Shown here: piece by piece, positions 40,787 to 53,050 of the stretch
How positions within the stretch are numbered: position 1 is the first letter of the stretch
Layout of the letters: each line of letters opens with the position of its first letter
Assembly: GCF_038502225.1 (NCBI RefSeq)
Contig: NC_091352.1
Span: forward strand, 25,401,090-25,465,089
DNA from: Cherax quadricarinatus
Lineage: Eukaryota > Arthropoda > Malacostraca > Decapoda > Parastacidae
Direction of reading: 5' to 3'
Length of the DNA: 64,000 nt
The notes under the pieces: model-generated
What the model saw: only the letters and a program-made list of their open reading frames with translations
Told to the model about the DNA's origin: nothing
The model's database searches: none
Made by a program: the position numbers and the translations under genes

Positions 40787-43700
40787 CAAGCGTAAATTAA
40801 CTAATTTACGCTTATTCCTCAACATCAAGCGTAAATTAACTAGTTAACGCTTGTACCTCAACAACAAGCGTAAATTTACTAATTTACGCTTTTTCCTCAA
40901 CAACAAGCGTAAATTAACTAGTTAACGCTTGTACTTCAACAAGAAGCGTAAATTTACTAATTTACGCTTGTTCGTCAACAACAAGCGTAAATTAACTAAT
41001 TTACGCTTGTACCTCAACAACAAGCGTAAATTAACTAATTTACGCTTGTACCTCAACAACAAGCGTAAATTAACTAATTTACGCTTGTACCTCAACAACA
41101 AGCGTAAATTAACTAATTTACGCTTGTACCTCAACAACAAGCGTAAATTAACTAATTTACGCTTGTACCTCAACAACAAGCGTAAATTAACTAATTTACG
41201 CTTGTACCTCAACAACAAGCGTAAATTAACTAATTTACGCTTGTACCTCAACAACAAGCGTAAATTAACTAATTTACGCTTGTACCTCAACAACAAGCGT
41301 AAATTAACTAATTTACGCTTGTACCTCAACAACAAGCGTAAATTAACTAATTTACGCTTGTACCTCAACAACAAGCGTAAATTAACTAATTTACGCTTGT
41401 ACCTCAACAACAAGCGTAAATTAACTAATTTACGCTTGTACCTCAACAACAAGCGTAAATTAACTAATTTACGCTTGTACCTCAACAACAAGCGTAAATT
41501 AACTAATTTACGCTTGTACCTCAACAACAAGCGTAAATTAACTAATTTACGCTTGTACCTCAACAACAAGCGTAAATTAACTAATTTACGCTTGTACCTC
41601 AACAACAAGCGTAAATTAACTAATTTACGCTTGTACCTCAACAACAAGCGTAAATTAACTAATTTACGCTTGTACCTCAACAACAAGCGTAAATTAACTA
41701 ATTTACGCTTGTACCTCAACAACAAGCGTAAATTAACTAATTTACGCTTGTCCCTCAACAACAAGCGTAAATTAACTAATTTACGCTTGTACCTCAACAA
41801 CAAGCGTAAATTAACTAATTTACGCTTGTACCTCAACAACAAGCGTAAATTAACTAATTTACGCTTGTACCTCAACAACAAGCGTAAATTAACTAATTTA
41901 CGCTTGTACCTCAACAACAAGCGTAAATTAACTAATTTACGCTTGTACCTCAACAACAAGCGTAAATTAACTAATTTACGCTTGTACCTCAACAACAAGC
42001 GTAAATTAACTAATTTACGCTTGTACCTCAACAACAAGCGTAAATTAACTAATTTACGCTTGTACCTCAACAACAAGCGTAAATTAACTAATTTACGCTT
42101 GTACCTCAACAACAAGCGTAAATTAACTAATTTACGCTTGTACCTCAACAACAAGCGTAAATTAACTAATTTACGCTTGTACCTCAACAACAAGCGTAAA
42201 TTAACTAATTTACGCTTGTACCTCAACAACAAGCGTAAATTAACTAATTTACGCTTGTACCTCAACAACAAGCGTAAATTAACTAATTTACGCTTGTACC
42301 TCAACAACAAGCGTAAATTAACTAATTTACGCTTGTACCTCAACAACAAGCGTAAATTAACTAATTTACGCTTGTACCTCAACAACAAGCGTAAATTAAC
42401 TAATTTACGCTTGTACCTCAACAACAAGCGTAAATTAACTAATTTACGCTTGTACCTCAACAACAAGCGTAAATTAACTAATTTACGCTTGTACCTCAAC
42501 AACAAGCGTAAATTAACTAATTTACGCTTGTACCTCAACAACAAGCGTAAATTAACTAATTTACGCTTGTACCTCAACAACAAGCGTAAATTAACTAATT
42601 TACGCTTGTACCTCAACAACAAGCGTAAATTAACTAATTTACGCTTGTACCTCAACAACAAGCGTAAATTAACTAATTTACGCTTGTACCTCAACAACAA
42701 GCGTAAATTAACTAATTTACGCTTGTACCTCAACAACAAGCGTAAATTAACTAATTTACGCTTGTACCTCAACAACAAGCGTAAATTAACTAATTTACGC
42801 TTGTACCTCAACAACAAGCGTAAATTAACTAATTTACGCTTGTACCTCAACAACAAGCGTAAATTAACTAATTTACGCTTGTACCTCAACAACAAGCGTA
42901 AATTAACTAATTTACGCTTGTACCTCAACAACAAGCGTAAATTAACTAATTTACGCTTGTACCTCAACAACAAGCGTAAATTAACTAATTTACGCTTGTA
43001 CCTCAACAACAAGCGTAAATTAACTAATTTACGCTTGTACCTCAACAACAAGCGTAAATTAACTAATTTACGCTTGTACCTCAACAACAAGCGTAAATTA
43101 ACTAATTTACGCTTGTACCTCAACAACAAGCGTAAATTAACTAATTTACGCTTGTACCTCAACAACAAGCGTAAATTAACTAATTTACGCTTGTACCTCA
43201 ACAACAAGCGTAAATTAACTAATTTACGCTTGTACCTCAACAACAAGCGTAAATTAACTAATTTACGCTTGTACCTCAACAACAAGCGTAAATTAACTAA
43301 TTTACGCTTGTACCTCAACAACAAGCGTAAATTAACTAATTTACGCTTGTACCTCAACAACAAGCGTAAATTAACTAATTTACGCTTGTACCTCAACAAC
43401 AAGCGTAAATTAACTAATTTACGCTTGTACCTCAACAACAAGCGTAAATTAACTAATTTACGCTTGTACCTCAACAACAAGCGTAAATTAACTAATTTAC
43501 GCTTGTACCTCAACAACAAGCGTAAATTAACTAATTTACGCTTGTACCTCAACAACAAGCGTAAATTAACTAATTTACGCTTGTACCTCAACAACAAGCG
43601 TAAATTAACTAATTTACGCTTGTACCTCAACAACAAGCGTAAATTAACTAATTTACGCTTGTACCTCAACAACAAGCGTAAATTAACTAATTTACGCTTG

Positions 43701-44660
43701 TACCTCAACAACAAGCGTAAATTAACTAATTTACGCTTGTACCTCAACAACAAGCGTAAATTAACTAATTTACGCTTGTACCTCAACAACAAGCGTAAAT
43801 TAACTAATTTACGCTTGTACCTCAACAACAAGCGTAAATTAACTAATTTACGCTTGTACCTCAACAACAAGCGTAAATTAACTAATTTACGCTTGTACCT
43901 CAACAACAAGCGTAAATTAACTAATTTACGCTTGTACCTCAACAACAAGCGTAAATTAACTAATTTACGCTTGTACCTCAACAACAAGCGTAAATTAACT
44001 AATTTACGCTTGTACCTCAACAACAAGCGTAAATTAACTAATTTACGCTTGTACCTCAACAACAAGCGTAAATTAACTAATTTACGCTTGTACCTCAACA
44101 ACAAGCGTAAATTAACTAATTTACGCTTGTACCTCAACAACAAGCGTAAATTAACTAATTTACGCTTGTACCTCAACAACAAGCGTAAATTAACTAATTT
44201 ACGCTTGTACCTCAACAACAAGCGTAAATTAACTAATTTACGCTTGTACCTCAACAACAAGCGTAAATTAACTAATTTACGCTTGTACCTCAACAACAAG
44301 CGTAAATTAACTAATTTACGCTTGTACCTCAACAACAAGCGTAAATTAACTAATTTACGCTTGTACCTCAACAACAAGCGTAAATTAACCAGTTTACGCT
44401 TGTACCTCAACAACAAGCGTAAATTAACCAGTTTACGCTTGTACCTCAACAACAAGCGTAAATTAACCAGTTTACGCTTGTACCTCAACAACAAGCGTAA
44501 ATTAACCAGTTTACGCTTGTACCTCAACAACAAGCGTAAATTAACTAATTTACGCTTGTACCTCAACAACAAGCGTAAATTAACTAATTTACGCTTGTAC
44601 CTCAACAACAAGCGTAAATTAACTAATTTACGCTTGTTCCTCAACAACAAGCGTAAATTG
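40787..44660. repeat. 39-bp palindromic satellite, about 100 copies
   Basis: Each unit has arms ACAAGCGTAAATTA and TAATTTACGCTTGT, perfect inverted complements of each other, around a 2-bp AC centre. A 9-bp spacer ACCTCAACA follows. Most of the roughly 100 units read as identical. Variants sit mainly at the edges: the first four or five units (for example TAGTTAACG and TTCCTCAACAT), one CCCTC unit near 41751, and four consecutive units with TTAACCAGTTT at 44386-44515. The unit length keeps frames of over 1200 codons open on both strands, which I reject as genes. Confidence 0.98.
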
Positions 44661-44808
44661 GTGCGGAAGTAAAAAAAAATATTGGTGAAAATCCTGCGAG
44701 AAACAAGTAAGTGTGCCATTGTTAAACTTATAAATACCCTAAAGGTGCTGTTTCCCACTGCATCAGTCTTCACGAGGTGTGCCCATACTACAGTCCAGAA
44801 ACAGCACC
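44661..44808. other. Unique spacer between satellite and hairpin
   Basis: No gene recognised. GTGCTGTTTC near 44746 and GAAACAGCAC near 44798 form a short inverted pair. Confidence 0.4.
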
Positions 44809-44876
44809 ATACAGTGCTCGTCACGGCATTATGCCGGGGCGTTCACCCCGGCATAATGCCGTGACGAGCACTGTAT
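44809..44876. repeat. Perfect 31-bp inverted repeat with 6-bp loop
   Basis: The left arm 44809-44839 (ATACAGTGCTCGTCACGGCA and on) and the right arm 44846-44876 are exact reverse complements, around the loop CGTTCA. The arms are GC-rich in the middle (GCCGGGG/CCCCGGC). The hairpin stands alone between two arrays. Confidence 0.97.
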
Positions 44877-44937
44877 CTCCACTCCTAAATACCTGAATTA
44901 AAAATGAGAAAGTGACACACGCAAAGGACATAAATTA

Positions 44938-46560
44938 ACAAGATAATCACAAGATAATCACAAGATAATCACAAGATAATCACAAGATAATCACAAGATA
45001 ACCACAAGATAATCACAAGATAATCACAAGATAATCACAAGATAATCACAAGATAATCACAAGATAATCACAAGATAATCACAAGATAATCACAAGATAA
45101 TCACAAGATAATCACAAGATAACCACAAAATAATCACAAGATAATCACAATATAATCACAAGATAATCACAAGATAATCACAATATAATCACAAAATAAT
45201 CACAAGATAATCACAAGATAATCACAAGATAATCACAAGATAATCACAATATAATCACAAAATAATCACAAGATAACCACAAAATAATCACAAGATAATC
45301 ACAAGATAATCACAAGATAATCACAAGATAATCACAAGATAATCACAAGATAATCACAAGATAATCACAAGATAATCACAAGATAATCACAACATAATCA
45401 CAAGATAACCACAAGATAATCACAAGATAATCACAAGATAATCACAAGATAATCACAAGATAATCACAAGATAATCACAAGATAATCACAAGATAATCAC
45501 AAGATAATCACAAGATAACCACAAGATAATCACAAGATAATCACAAGATAATCACAAGATAATCACAAGATAATCACAAGATAATCACAAGATAATCACA
45601 AGATAATCACAAGATAATCACAAGATAATCACAAGATAATCACAAGATAATCACAAGATAATCACAACATAATCACAAGATAACCACAAGATAATCACAA
45701 GATAATCACAAGATAATCACAAGATAACCACAAGATAATCACAAGATAATCACAAGATAATCACAAGATAATCACAAGATAATCACAAGATAATCACAAG
45801 ATAATCACAAGATAATCACAAGATAATCACAAGATAATCACAAGATAATCACAACATAATCACAACATAATCACAAGATAACCACAAGATAATCACAAGA
45901 TAATCACAAGATAATCACAAGATAATCACAAGATAATCACAAGATAATCACAAGATAACCACAAGATAATCACAAGATAATCACAAGATAATCACAAGAT
46001 AATCACAAGATAATCACAAGATAATCACAAGATAATCACAAGATAATCACAACATAATCACAAGATAACCACAAGATAATCACAAGATAATCACAAGATA
46101 ATCACAAGATAATCACAAGATAATCACAAGATAATCACAAGATAATCACAAGATAATCAAAAGATAATCACAAGATAATCACAAGATAATCACAAGATAA
46201 TCACAAGATAATCACAAGATAATCACAAGATAATCACAAGATAATCGCAACATAATCACAAGATAACCACAAGATAATCACAAGATAATCACAAGATAAT
46301 CACAAGATAATCACAAGATAATCACAAGATAATCACAAGATAACCACAAGATAATCACAAGATAATCACAAGATAATCACAAGATAATCACAAGATAATC
46401 ACAAGATAATCACAAGATAATCACAAGATAATCACAACATAATCACAAGATAACCACAAGATAATCACAAGATAATCACAAGATAATCACAAGATAATCA
46501 CAAGATAATCACAAGATAATCACAAGATAATCACAAGATAATCACAAGATAATCACAAGA
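44938..46560. repeat. 11-bp tandem array, about 148 copies
   Basis: The unit is AAGATAATCAC. Variants are AAGATAACCAC, AACATAATCAC, AATATAATCAC and AAAATAATCAC. AACATAATCAC followed by AAGATAACCAC recurs at roughly regular spacing between 45390 and 46450, which hints at block duplications. The period is not a multiple of 3, so no long frames occur. Confidence 0.97.
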
Positions 46561-46764
46561 CGCATTTGTTAGATATTACATTAATCATAATTTAATTAAA
46601 ATAAACAACAGAAAATTAAAATTTACACAGCAAAAGTTGAGTGATAATTTACATATTAATAATTCCCACTGAAGGTAAAAGTTTGAAGCTTATCGGAGAA
46701 ACCATTCTCCAGTAATGGATGTAATTCAACGATTCGGATTTCTTCAGTAAAGTTACAGATTTGT
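46561..46764. other. Unique spacer between two arrays
   Basis: AT-rich, with no recognised feature. Confidence 0.4.
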
Positions 46765-48449
46765 GATTACTTAGGCCAGATTACTTAGGCCAGATTACTT
46801 AGGCCAGATTACTTAGGTCAGATTACTTAGGCCAGATTACTTAGGCCAGATTACTTAGGCCAGATTACTTAGGTCAGATTTCTTAGGCCAGATTACTTAG
46901 GCCAGATTACTTAGGCCAGATTACTTAGGCCAGATTCCTTAGGCCAGATTACTTACTCCAGATTACTTAGGCCAGATTACATAGGCCAGATTACTTAGGC
47001 CAGATTACTTAGGCCAGATTACTTACTCCAGATTACTTAGGCCAGATTACTTAGGCCAGATTACTTAGGCCAGATTACTTAGGTCAGATTTCTTAGGCCA
47101 GATTACTTAGGCCAGATTACTTAGGCCAGATTACTTAGGCCAGATTCCTTAGGCCAGATTACTTAGGCCAGTTTACTTAGGCCAGATTACTTAGGCCAGA
47201 TTACTTAGGTCAGATTTCTTAGGCCAGATTACTTAGGCCAGATTACTTAGGCCAGATTACTTAGGCCAGATTCCTTAGGCCAGATTACTTAGGCCAGATT
47301 ACTTACTCCAGATTACTTAGGCCAGATTACTTAGGCCAGATTACTTAGGCCAGATTACTTAGGCCAGATTACTTAGGTCAGATTTCTTAGGCCAGATTAC
47401 TTAGGCCAGATTACTTAGGCCAGATTACTTAGGCCAGATTCCTTAGGCCAGATTACTTAGGCCAGATTACTTAGGCCAGATTACTTAGGCAAGATTACTT
47501 AGGCCAGATTACTTAGGCCAGATTACTTAGGCCAGATTCCTTAGGCCAGATTCCTTAGGCCAGATTCCTTAGGCCAGATTACTTAGGCCAGATTACTTAG
47601 GCCAGATTACTTAGGCCAGATTACTTAGGCCAGATTCCTTAGGCCAGATTACTTAGGCCAGATTACTTTGGCCAGATTACTCAGGCCAGATTACTTAATC
47701 CAGATTACTTAGGCCAGATTACTTAGGCCAGATTACTTAGGCCAGATTACTTAGGCCAGATTACTTAGGCTAGATTACTTAGGCCAGAATACTTAGGCCA
47801 GATTACTTAGGCCAGATTACTTAGGCCAGATTACTTAGGCCAGATTACTTAGGCCAGATTACTTAGGCCAGATTACTTAGGCCAGATTACTTAGGCCAGA
47901 TTACTTAGGCCAGATTACTTAGGCCAGATTACTTAGGCCAGATTACTTAGGCCAGATTACTTAGGCCAGATTACTTAGGCCAGATTACTTAGGCCAGATT
48001 ACTTAGGCCAGATTACTTAGGCCAGATTACTTAGGCCAGATTACTTAGGCCAGATTACTTAGGCCAGATTACTTAGGCCAGATTACTTAGGCCAGATTAC
48101 TTAGGCCAGATTACTTAGGCCAGATTACTTAGGCCAGATTACTTAGGCCAGATTACTTAGACCAGATTACTTAGGCCAGATTACTTAGGCCAGATTACTT
48201 AGGCCAGATTACTTAGGCTAGATTACTTAGGCCAGATTACTTAGACCAGATTACTTAGGCCAGATTACTTAGGCCAGATTACTTAGGCTAGATTACTTAG
48301 ACCAGATTACTTAGGCCAGATTACTTAGGCCAGATTACTTAGGCCAGATTACTTAGGCCAGATTACTTAGGCCAGATTACTTAGTCCAGATTACTTAGGC
48401 CAGATTACTTAGTCCAGATTACTTAGTCCAGATTACTTAGGCCAGATTT
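46765..48449. repeat. 14-bp tandem array, about 120 copies
   Basis: The unit is CCAGATTACTTAGG. Variants such as GGTCAGATTTCTTAGG, AGATTCCTTAGG and TTACTCCAG recur in the same order in the left half, showing block duplications of about 140 bp and more. The right half (47800-48150) is nearly uniform. Confidence 0.97.
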
Positions 48450-48682
48450 ACACAACATCGTCAGTCTTAATTTATTATTAGTTAGTAATTTTTTCAGACC
48501 AGTCAGTTAATATCATTATTATATATAATATGCTAATTAAGTCTTATGCCGCCCGTGAGGGTTTGAGTGAGACTTATGCTCAGGAAACTACACCACTGAG
48601 GAAAGTTTGAAGTCTATATGATGAGTCATTCTCCAGTTATGGCACGGGTATCACCGATTCCATGTTCGTTACTGTTTGACTA
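48450..48682. other. Unique spacer
   Basis: No recognised feature. Confidence 0.4.
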
Positions 48683-49005
48683 CCTGGAGTCTACCTGGAG
48701 GGTATTCCGGGGATCAACGCCCCCGCGGCCAGATCCACGACCAGGCCTCCCGGTGGATCAGGGCCTGATCAACCAGGCTGTTATTGCTGGCTGCACGTAG
48801 TCCAACGTACGAACCACAGCCCGGCTGATCAGACACCGACTTTAGGTATCTGTCCAGCTCCCTCTTGAAGGCAGCCAGGTGTCTTATGATAATTCCCCCT
48901 ATGCTTGGTGGGAGGCTGTTGAACAGTCTTGGGCCCCGGACACTTACGGTGTTTTCTCTTAGTGTACCAATGGCGCCCCTGCTTTTAATTAACAAATTCG
49001 CCTGC
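48683..49005 (-). mobile_element. CR1-like LINE 3' fragment, 5'-truncated
   Basis: A 97-codon minus-strand frame with GAIGTLRENTVSVRGPRLFN, AFKRELDRYLKSV and then the non-coding-like end. The element ends at 48683 in two copies of an 11-mer (TACCTGGAGTC, TACCTGGAGGG in plus orientation). It is the same family as 24500-26540 but without the expansions, so it serves as the local reference for the ancestral structure. The 5' side stops near 49005. Confidence 0.82.
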
Positions 49006-49265
49006 AAGCAAACAGCACTTAATAGTTACTATCCTGGTCATAAGATACAACTATTAACATTTCAGAAGTTCACAAGAGGTAAACTAAACAATATTTACCG
49101 TGATTTAACGGCCAGAATTTTTTAACAATGTTTTGCAACTTTAGAAGAATTGGTCAGAGACTGGTCACAGACCAAGCCTCTGACCTCGGACCGGTTCCAA
49201 CCATTTATTTTAGCATTTTCCTACAGCAAGCAAGTTAGTTACTTCCCAGACACTATCCTGGACCT
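49006..49265. other. Unassigned sequence
   Basis: No recognised feature. Confidence 0.3.
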
Positions 49266-49550
49266 AAGATAATAATATCTTTATCTACTACCAGTACATG
49301 TACAAGGTATACAGACCATAGCTGACACCAGTGACATACTACTATATAGAACACCCCTTGTTATGCACAGCATTTCGGACATATTAGGTCCTTGTCCCAG
49401 GATGTGACCCACACCAGTCCACTAACACCCAGGTATTCATTTTACTCATATGTGAACATAGACAACCGGTGTAAACACGCACAATGTTTCTACCCTCGCA
49501 GGAAATCGAACGCAGACCCTCGCCGTGTGAAGCGAGAGCTATAACATCAG
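49266..49550 (-). mobile_element. tRNA-derived SINE, near full length
   Basis: Minus-strand SINE. The head includes GCTCTCGCTTCACACGGCGA and the box B-like GTTCGATTTCC. The body includes GTGTTAGTGGACTGGTGTGG and CACATCCTGGGAC near 49400. The TTA-type 3' module includes TGTACATGTACTGGTAGTAG, ending near 49269. Its body carries the GTGGAC variant that is standard in the 32-bp satellite. Confidence 0.85.
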
Positions 49551-50023
49551 TCTGTCAACAATGCAGCCGCTGAGAAGAGGTAAAATGATCACATGTCAGC
49601 CATTGTTTATTTTCTTTGGTAGTTTTTCGAAGGTTATGTGAGTCATTCCAGGATGCTGGAATGACTTCAGCAACTTCGATCACATAGTCTTTGAATACTC
49701 CAATTGTTCCAATAATTTGGTCCCCGTTACCATATTCATGTATTAAGAATTTGTAGCCAAGATCACAGATAAATAGAAAAGTTTAAAAGAAAAGAGAAAA
49801 TTCTTGCATGCAACACGCAAAACTACCACTGCGAGAAAAGTAGTGAACTTCCAAGTGGATTCGTGGAACAGTTCCTTGATAATGTGAGAAATCACGAAAG
49901 TGCTTCGAGGTTTACTGTTATTAATCGTAAGTTACTTGTCAGCATTGTGAAGCACAATGACATAACAGAGTTACAAAACTCACTGTAACTTGATACTCTT
50001 GCTAGGTGCTGGCCAGTTAGAAC
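49551..50023. other. Unassigned unique sequence
   Basis: No recognised feature. Confidence 0.35.
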
Positions 50024-50397
50024 CTGTCTACACAGTACTGGTTATCCTTGATTACTGACACCTGTCTACACAGTACTGGTTATCCTTGATTACTGACGCC
50101 TGTCTACACAGTACTGTAGCTGTTATCCTTGATTACTGACGCCTGTCTACACAGTACTGTAGCTGTTATCCTTGATTACTGACGCCTGTCTACACAGTAC
50201 TGTAGCTGTTATCCTTGATTACTGACGCCTGTCTACACAGTACTGTAGCTGTTATCCTTGATTACTGACGCCTGTCTACACAGTACTGTAGCTGTTATCC
50301 TTGATTACTGACACCTGTCTACACAGTACTGTAGCTGTTATCCTTGATTACTGACGCCTGTCTACATAGTACTGTAGCTGTTATCCTTGATTACTGA
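50024..50397. repeat. 43-bp tandem repeat, about 9 copies
   Basis: The unit joins CCTGTCTACACAGTACTGTA and GCTGTTATCCTTGATTACTGACG. The first two copies lack the TAGCT segment and are about 38 bp long. The segment CTACACAGTACTGTAG is itself a near-palindrome. Confidence 0.95.
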
Positions 50398-50670
50398 TGC
50401 ATTTATACTAGATACGATAGATATCTATCTCTTTACTTAGCTAATTGGTAGATAACTAATGTAAATAACTGATGTTGAATTACAGAAGGTTAACCAGCTG
50501 CTGATCTCTCTATCTCTTTAAGGATGAGAGATGATGGACGTTATATCTGGTGTCTACTGTGTGGCGACCATTTTGTTAAGTTATAAATAATAATAAGTAA
50601 ATTTTTGGGATTTTTTCCCACCATAAGTTTTACAAATGGCTGAGCCCCTTAGAGATGTATCTATATTATG
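50398..50670. other. Unassigned unique sequence
   Basis: No recognised feature. Confidence 0.35.
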
Positions 50671-50878
50671 GTACCCAGCAGCAGCGGCTCCTGCGGGGGT
50701 GCTGCAGAACTGCAGCACCCCCTATTTTCACTCGATATTATTGATAACATTCAATATAATGACTCTTTTTTCTTTAATTCTTTCTTTATACTTGTGCATT
50801 ATATAATCAAAGAATGAAAGAGAATAGGGAGTGCTGCAGAGCCGCAGCACCCCCGCACGAGCAGCCACTGGTACTCAG
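50671..50878. mobile_element. hAT-type MITE with 8-bp target duplication
   Basis: The element proper is 50679-50870 (192 bp). The ends form terminal inverted repeats of about 48 bp: left CAGCAGCGGCTCCTGC and on, right (reverse complement) CAGTGGCTGCTCGTGC and on. Both continue through GGGGGTGCTGC and end in CCCTATT. Flanks are GTACCCAG (50671-50678) and GTACTCAG (50871-50878), an 8-bp duplication with one mismatch. An 8-bp duplication and CAGNGGC-type ends fit the hAT superfamily. There is no coding capacity. Confidence 0.85.
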
Positions 50879-51441
50879 ATCATTTCATTTAGTGTATGCT
50901 ACATGGCCTATGTCGCAATGCTATATTATGGTATATAGGGAGATGAAATGATTAGAAACTCGGATCCCTTCAGGGTCACTCACTATGTTTATGGTGTGTA
51001 GAACAGAGGATGTGTGTGGCTTCAAGACTGGGTAGTTTAGTGGTTCATTGTTCAGTCATGAATCCATCTTAGGGGCTGTCACCCCACGCTAGATTAATTG
51101 AAAAAAAATGTGTACGTGAATCTATTCCACACAGGAAGCAGTGTGACCGTCCGTGGCTTCTCCAGGTCTTTGGTGCAAGTTTAGTTTACCTGTACATGTA
51201 AACCGAGTGAACAATTGCGCTTACATACAAGATGATTAAGCTCTGGGGGCCCTTAAAAATACCTATAGACTCACAGGCCACAGTCAGGCGTTGTAGTGCG
51301 CTTATCGAAGTGATATATCAGGGTCGTGGAGGTACCCGATAATCCACGATAATGTCAAGGGATATTCACACCTTCTGCTGTGCAACCTAACATTTACAGA
51401 ACCGTAAATTCTAATATTAACCCTGAACTAAAACACTTGCT
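50879..51441. other. Unassigned unique sequence
   Basis: No recognised feature apart from the 3' neighbour LINE. Confidence 0.35.
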
Positions 51442-51648
51442 TGTGACAGGACCCATAGCCACAATACCAGGCACAAAAATCTCATTCCCCGTGTCCGGCT
51501 AAATCTCTACAAAAATTCAATGTACATAAAAGGGCCTGAAATCTGGAACTCCCTGCCTGAAAACTCTAGAACTGCAGACTCAACCATCACTTTCAAAACT
51601 ACTTTTAAAAATCATCTTATCTCCCTAACACATCACATCATCAGCTAG
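51442..51648 (+). pseudogene. LINE ORF2 C-terminal fragment (third LINE family)
   Basis: The plus-strand reading THSHNTRHKNLIPRVRLNLY, then GPEIWNSLPENSRT and FKTTFKNHLISL, ends at a TAG near 51646. HNTRHK, P-x-x-R and G-x-x-IWNSLP are the usual C-terminal motifs of Jockey/CR1-group LINE ORF2 proteins. It is a 5'-truncated fragment whose sequence differs from the other LINEs in the window. Confidence 0.75.
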
Positions 51649-52943
<1,295 letters not shown>

Positions 52944-52944
<1 letters not shown>

Positions 52945-53050
52945 CTTTACTTCTACCAGTACATGTACAAGGTGTACGGACCACAGCTGACATCAGTACA
53001 GAAAGCCGTTTTATGCTGAGCATTTCGGGCAAATTAGGCCAAGTTTCGTC
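52944..53050 (-). mobile_element. SINE 3' module adjoining the 32-bp satellite
   Basis: Minus strand: starts in the SINE body at the array boundary (CATCCTGGGAC) and runs through the 3' module to TGTACATGTACTGGTAGAAG and the TTA tail. It matches the SINEs at 37031 and 49266. The tRNA head and the first half of the body are not present. The 32-bp array takes their place. Confidence 0.88.

Noticed and set aside
40787..44660. CRISPR array (30-bp palindromic repeat, regular spacing)
   Set aside because: The 9-bp spacer is constant and too short, the sequence is eukaryotic, and there are no cas genes.
40922..44824. Two opposed frames of over 1200 codons
   Set aside because: Produced by the 39-bp palindromic satellite. 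Because the unit is nearly palindromic, both strands encode almost the same peptide.
46765..48449. Arthropod telomeric repeat
   Set aside because: The unit contains TTAGG once per 14 bp, but not as a (TTAGG)n run. I regard the match as chance.
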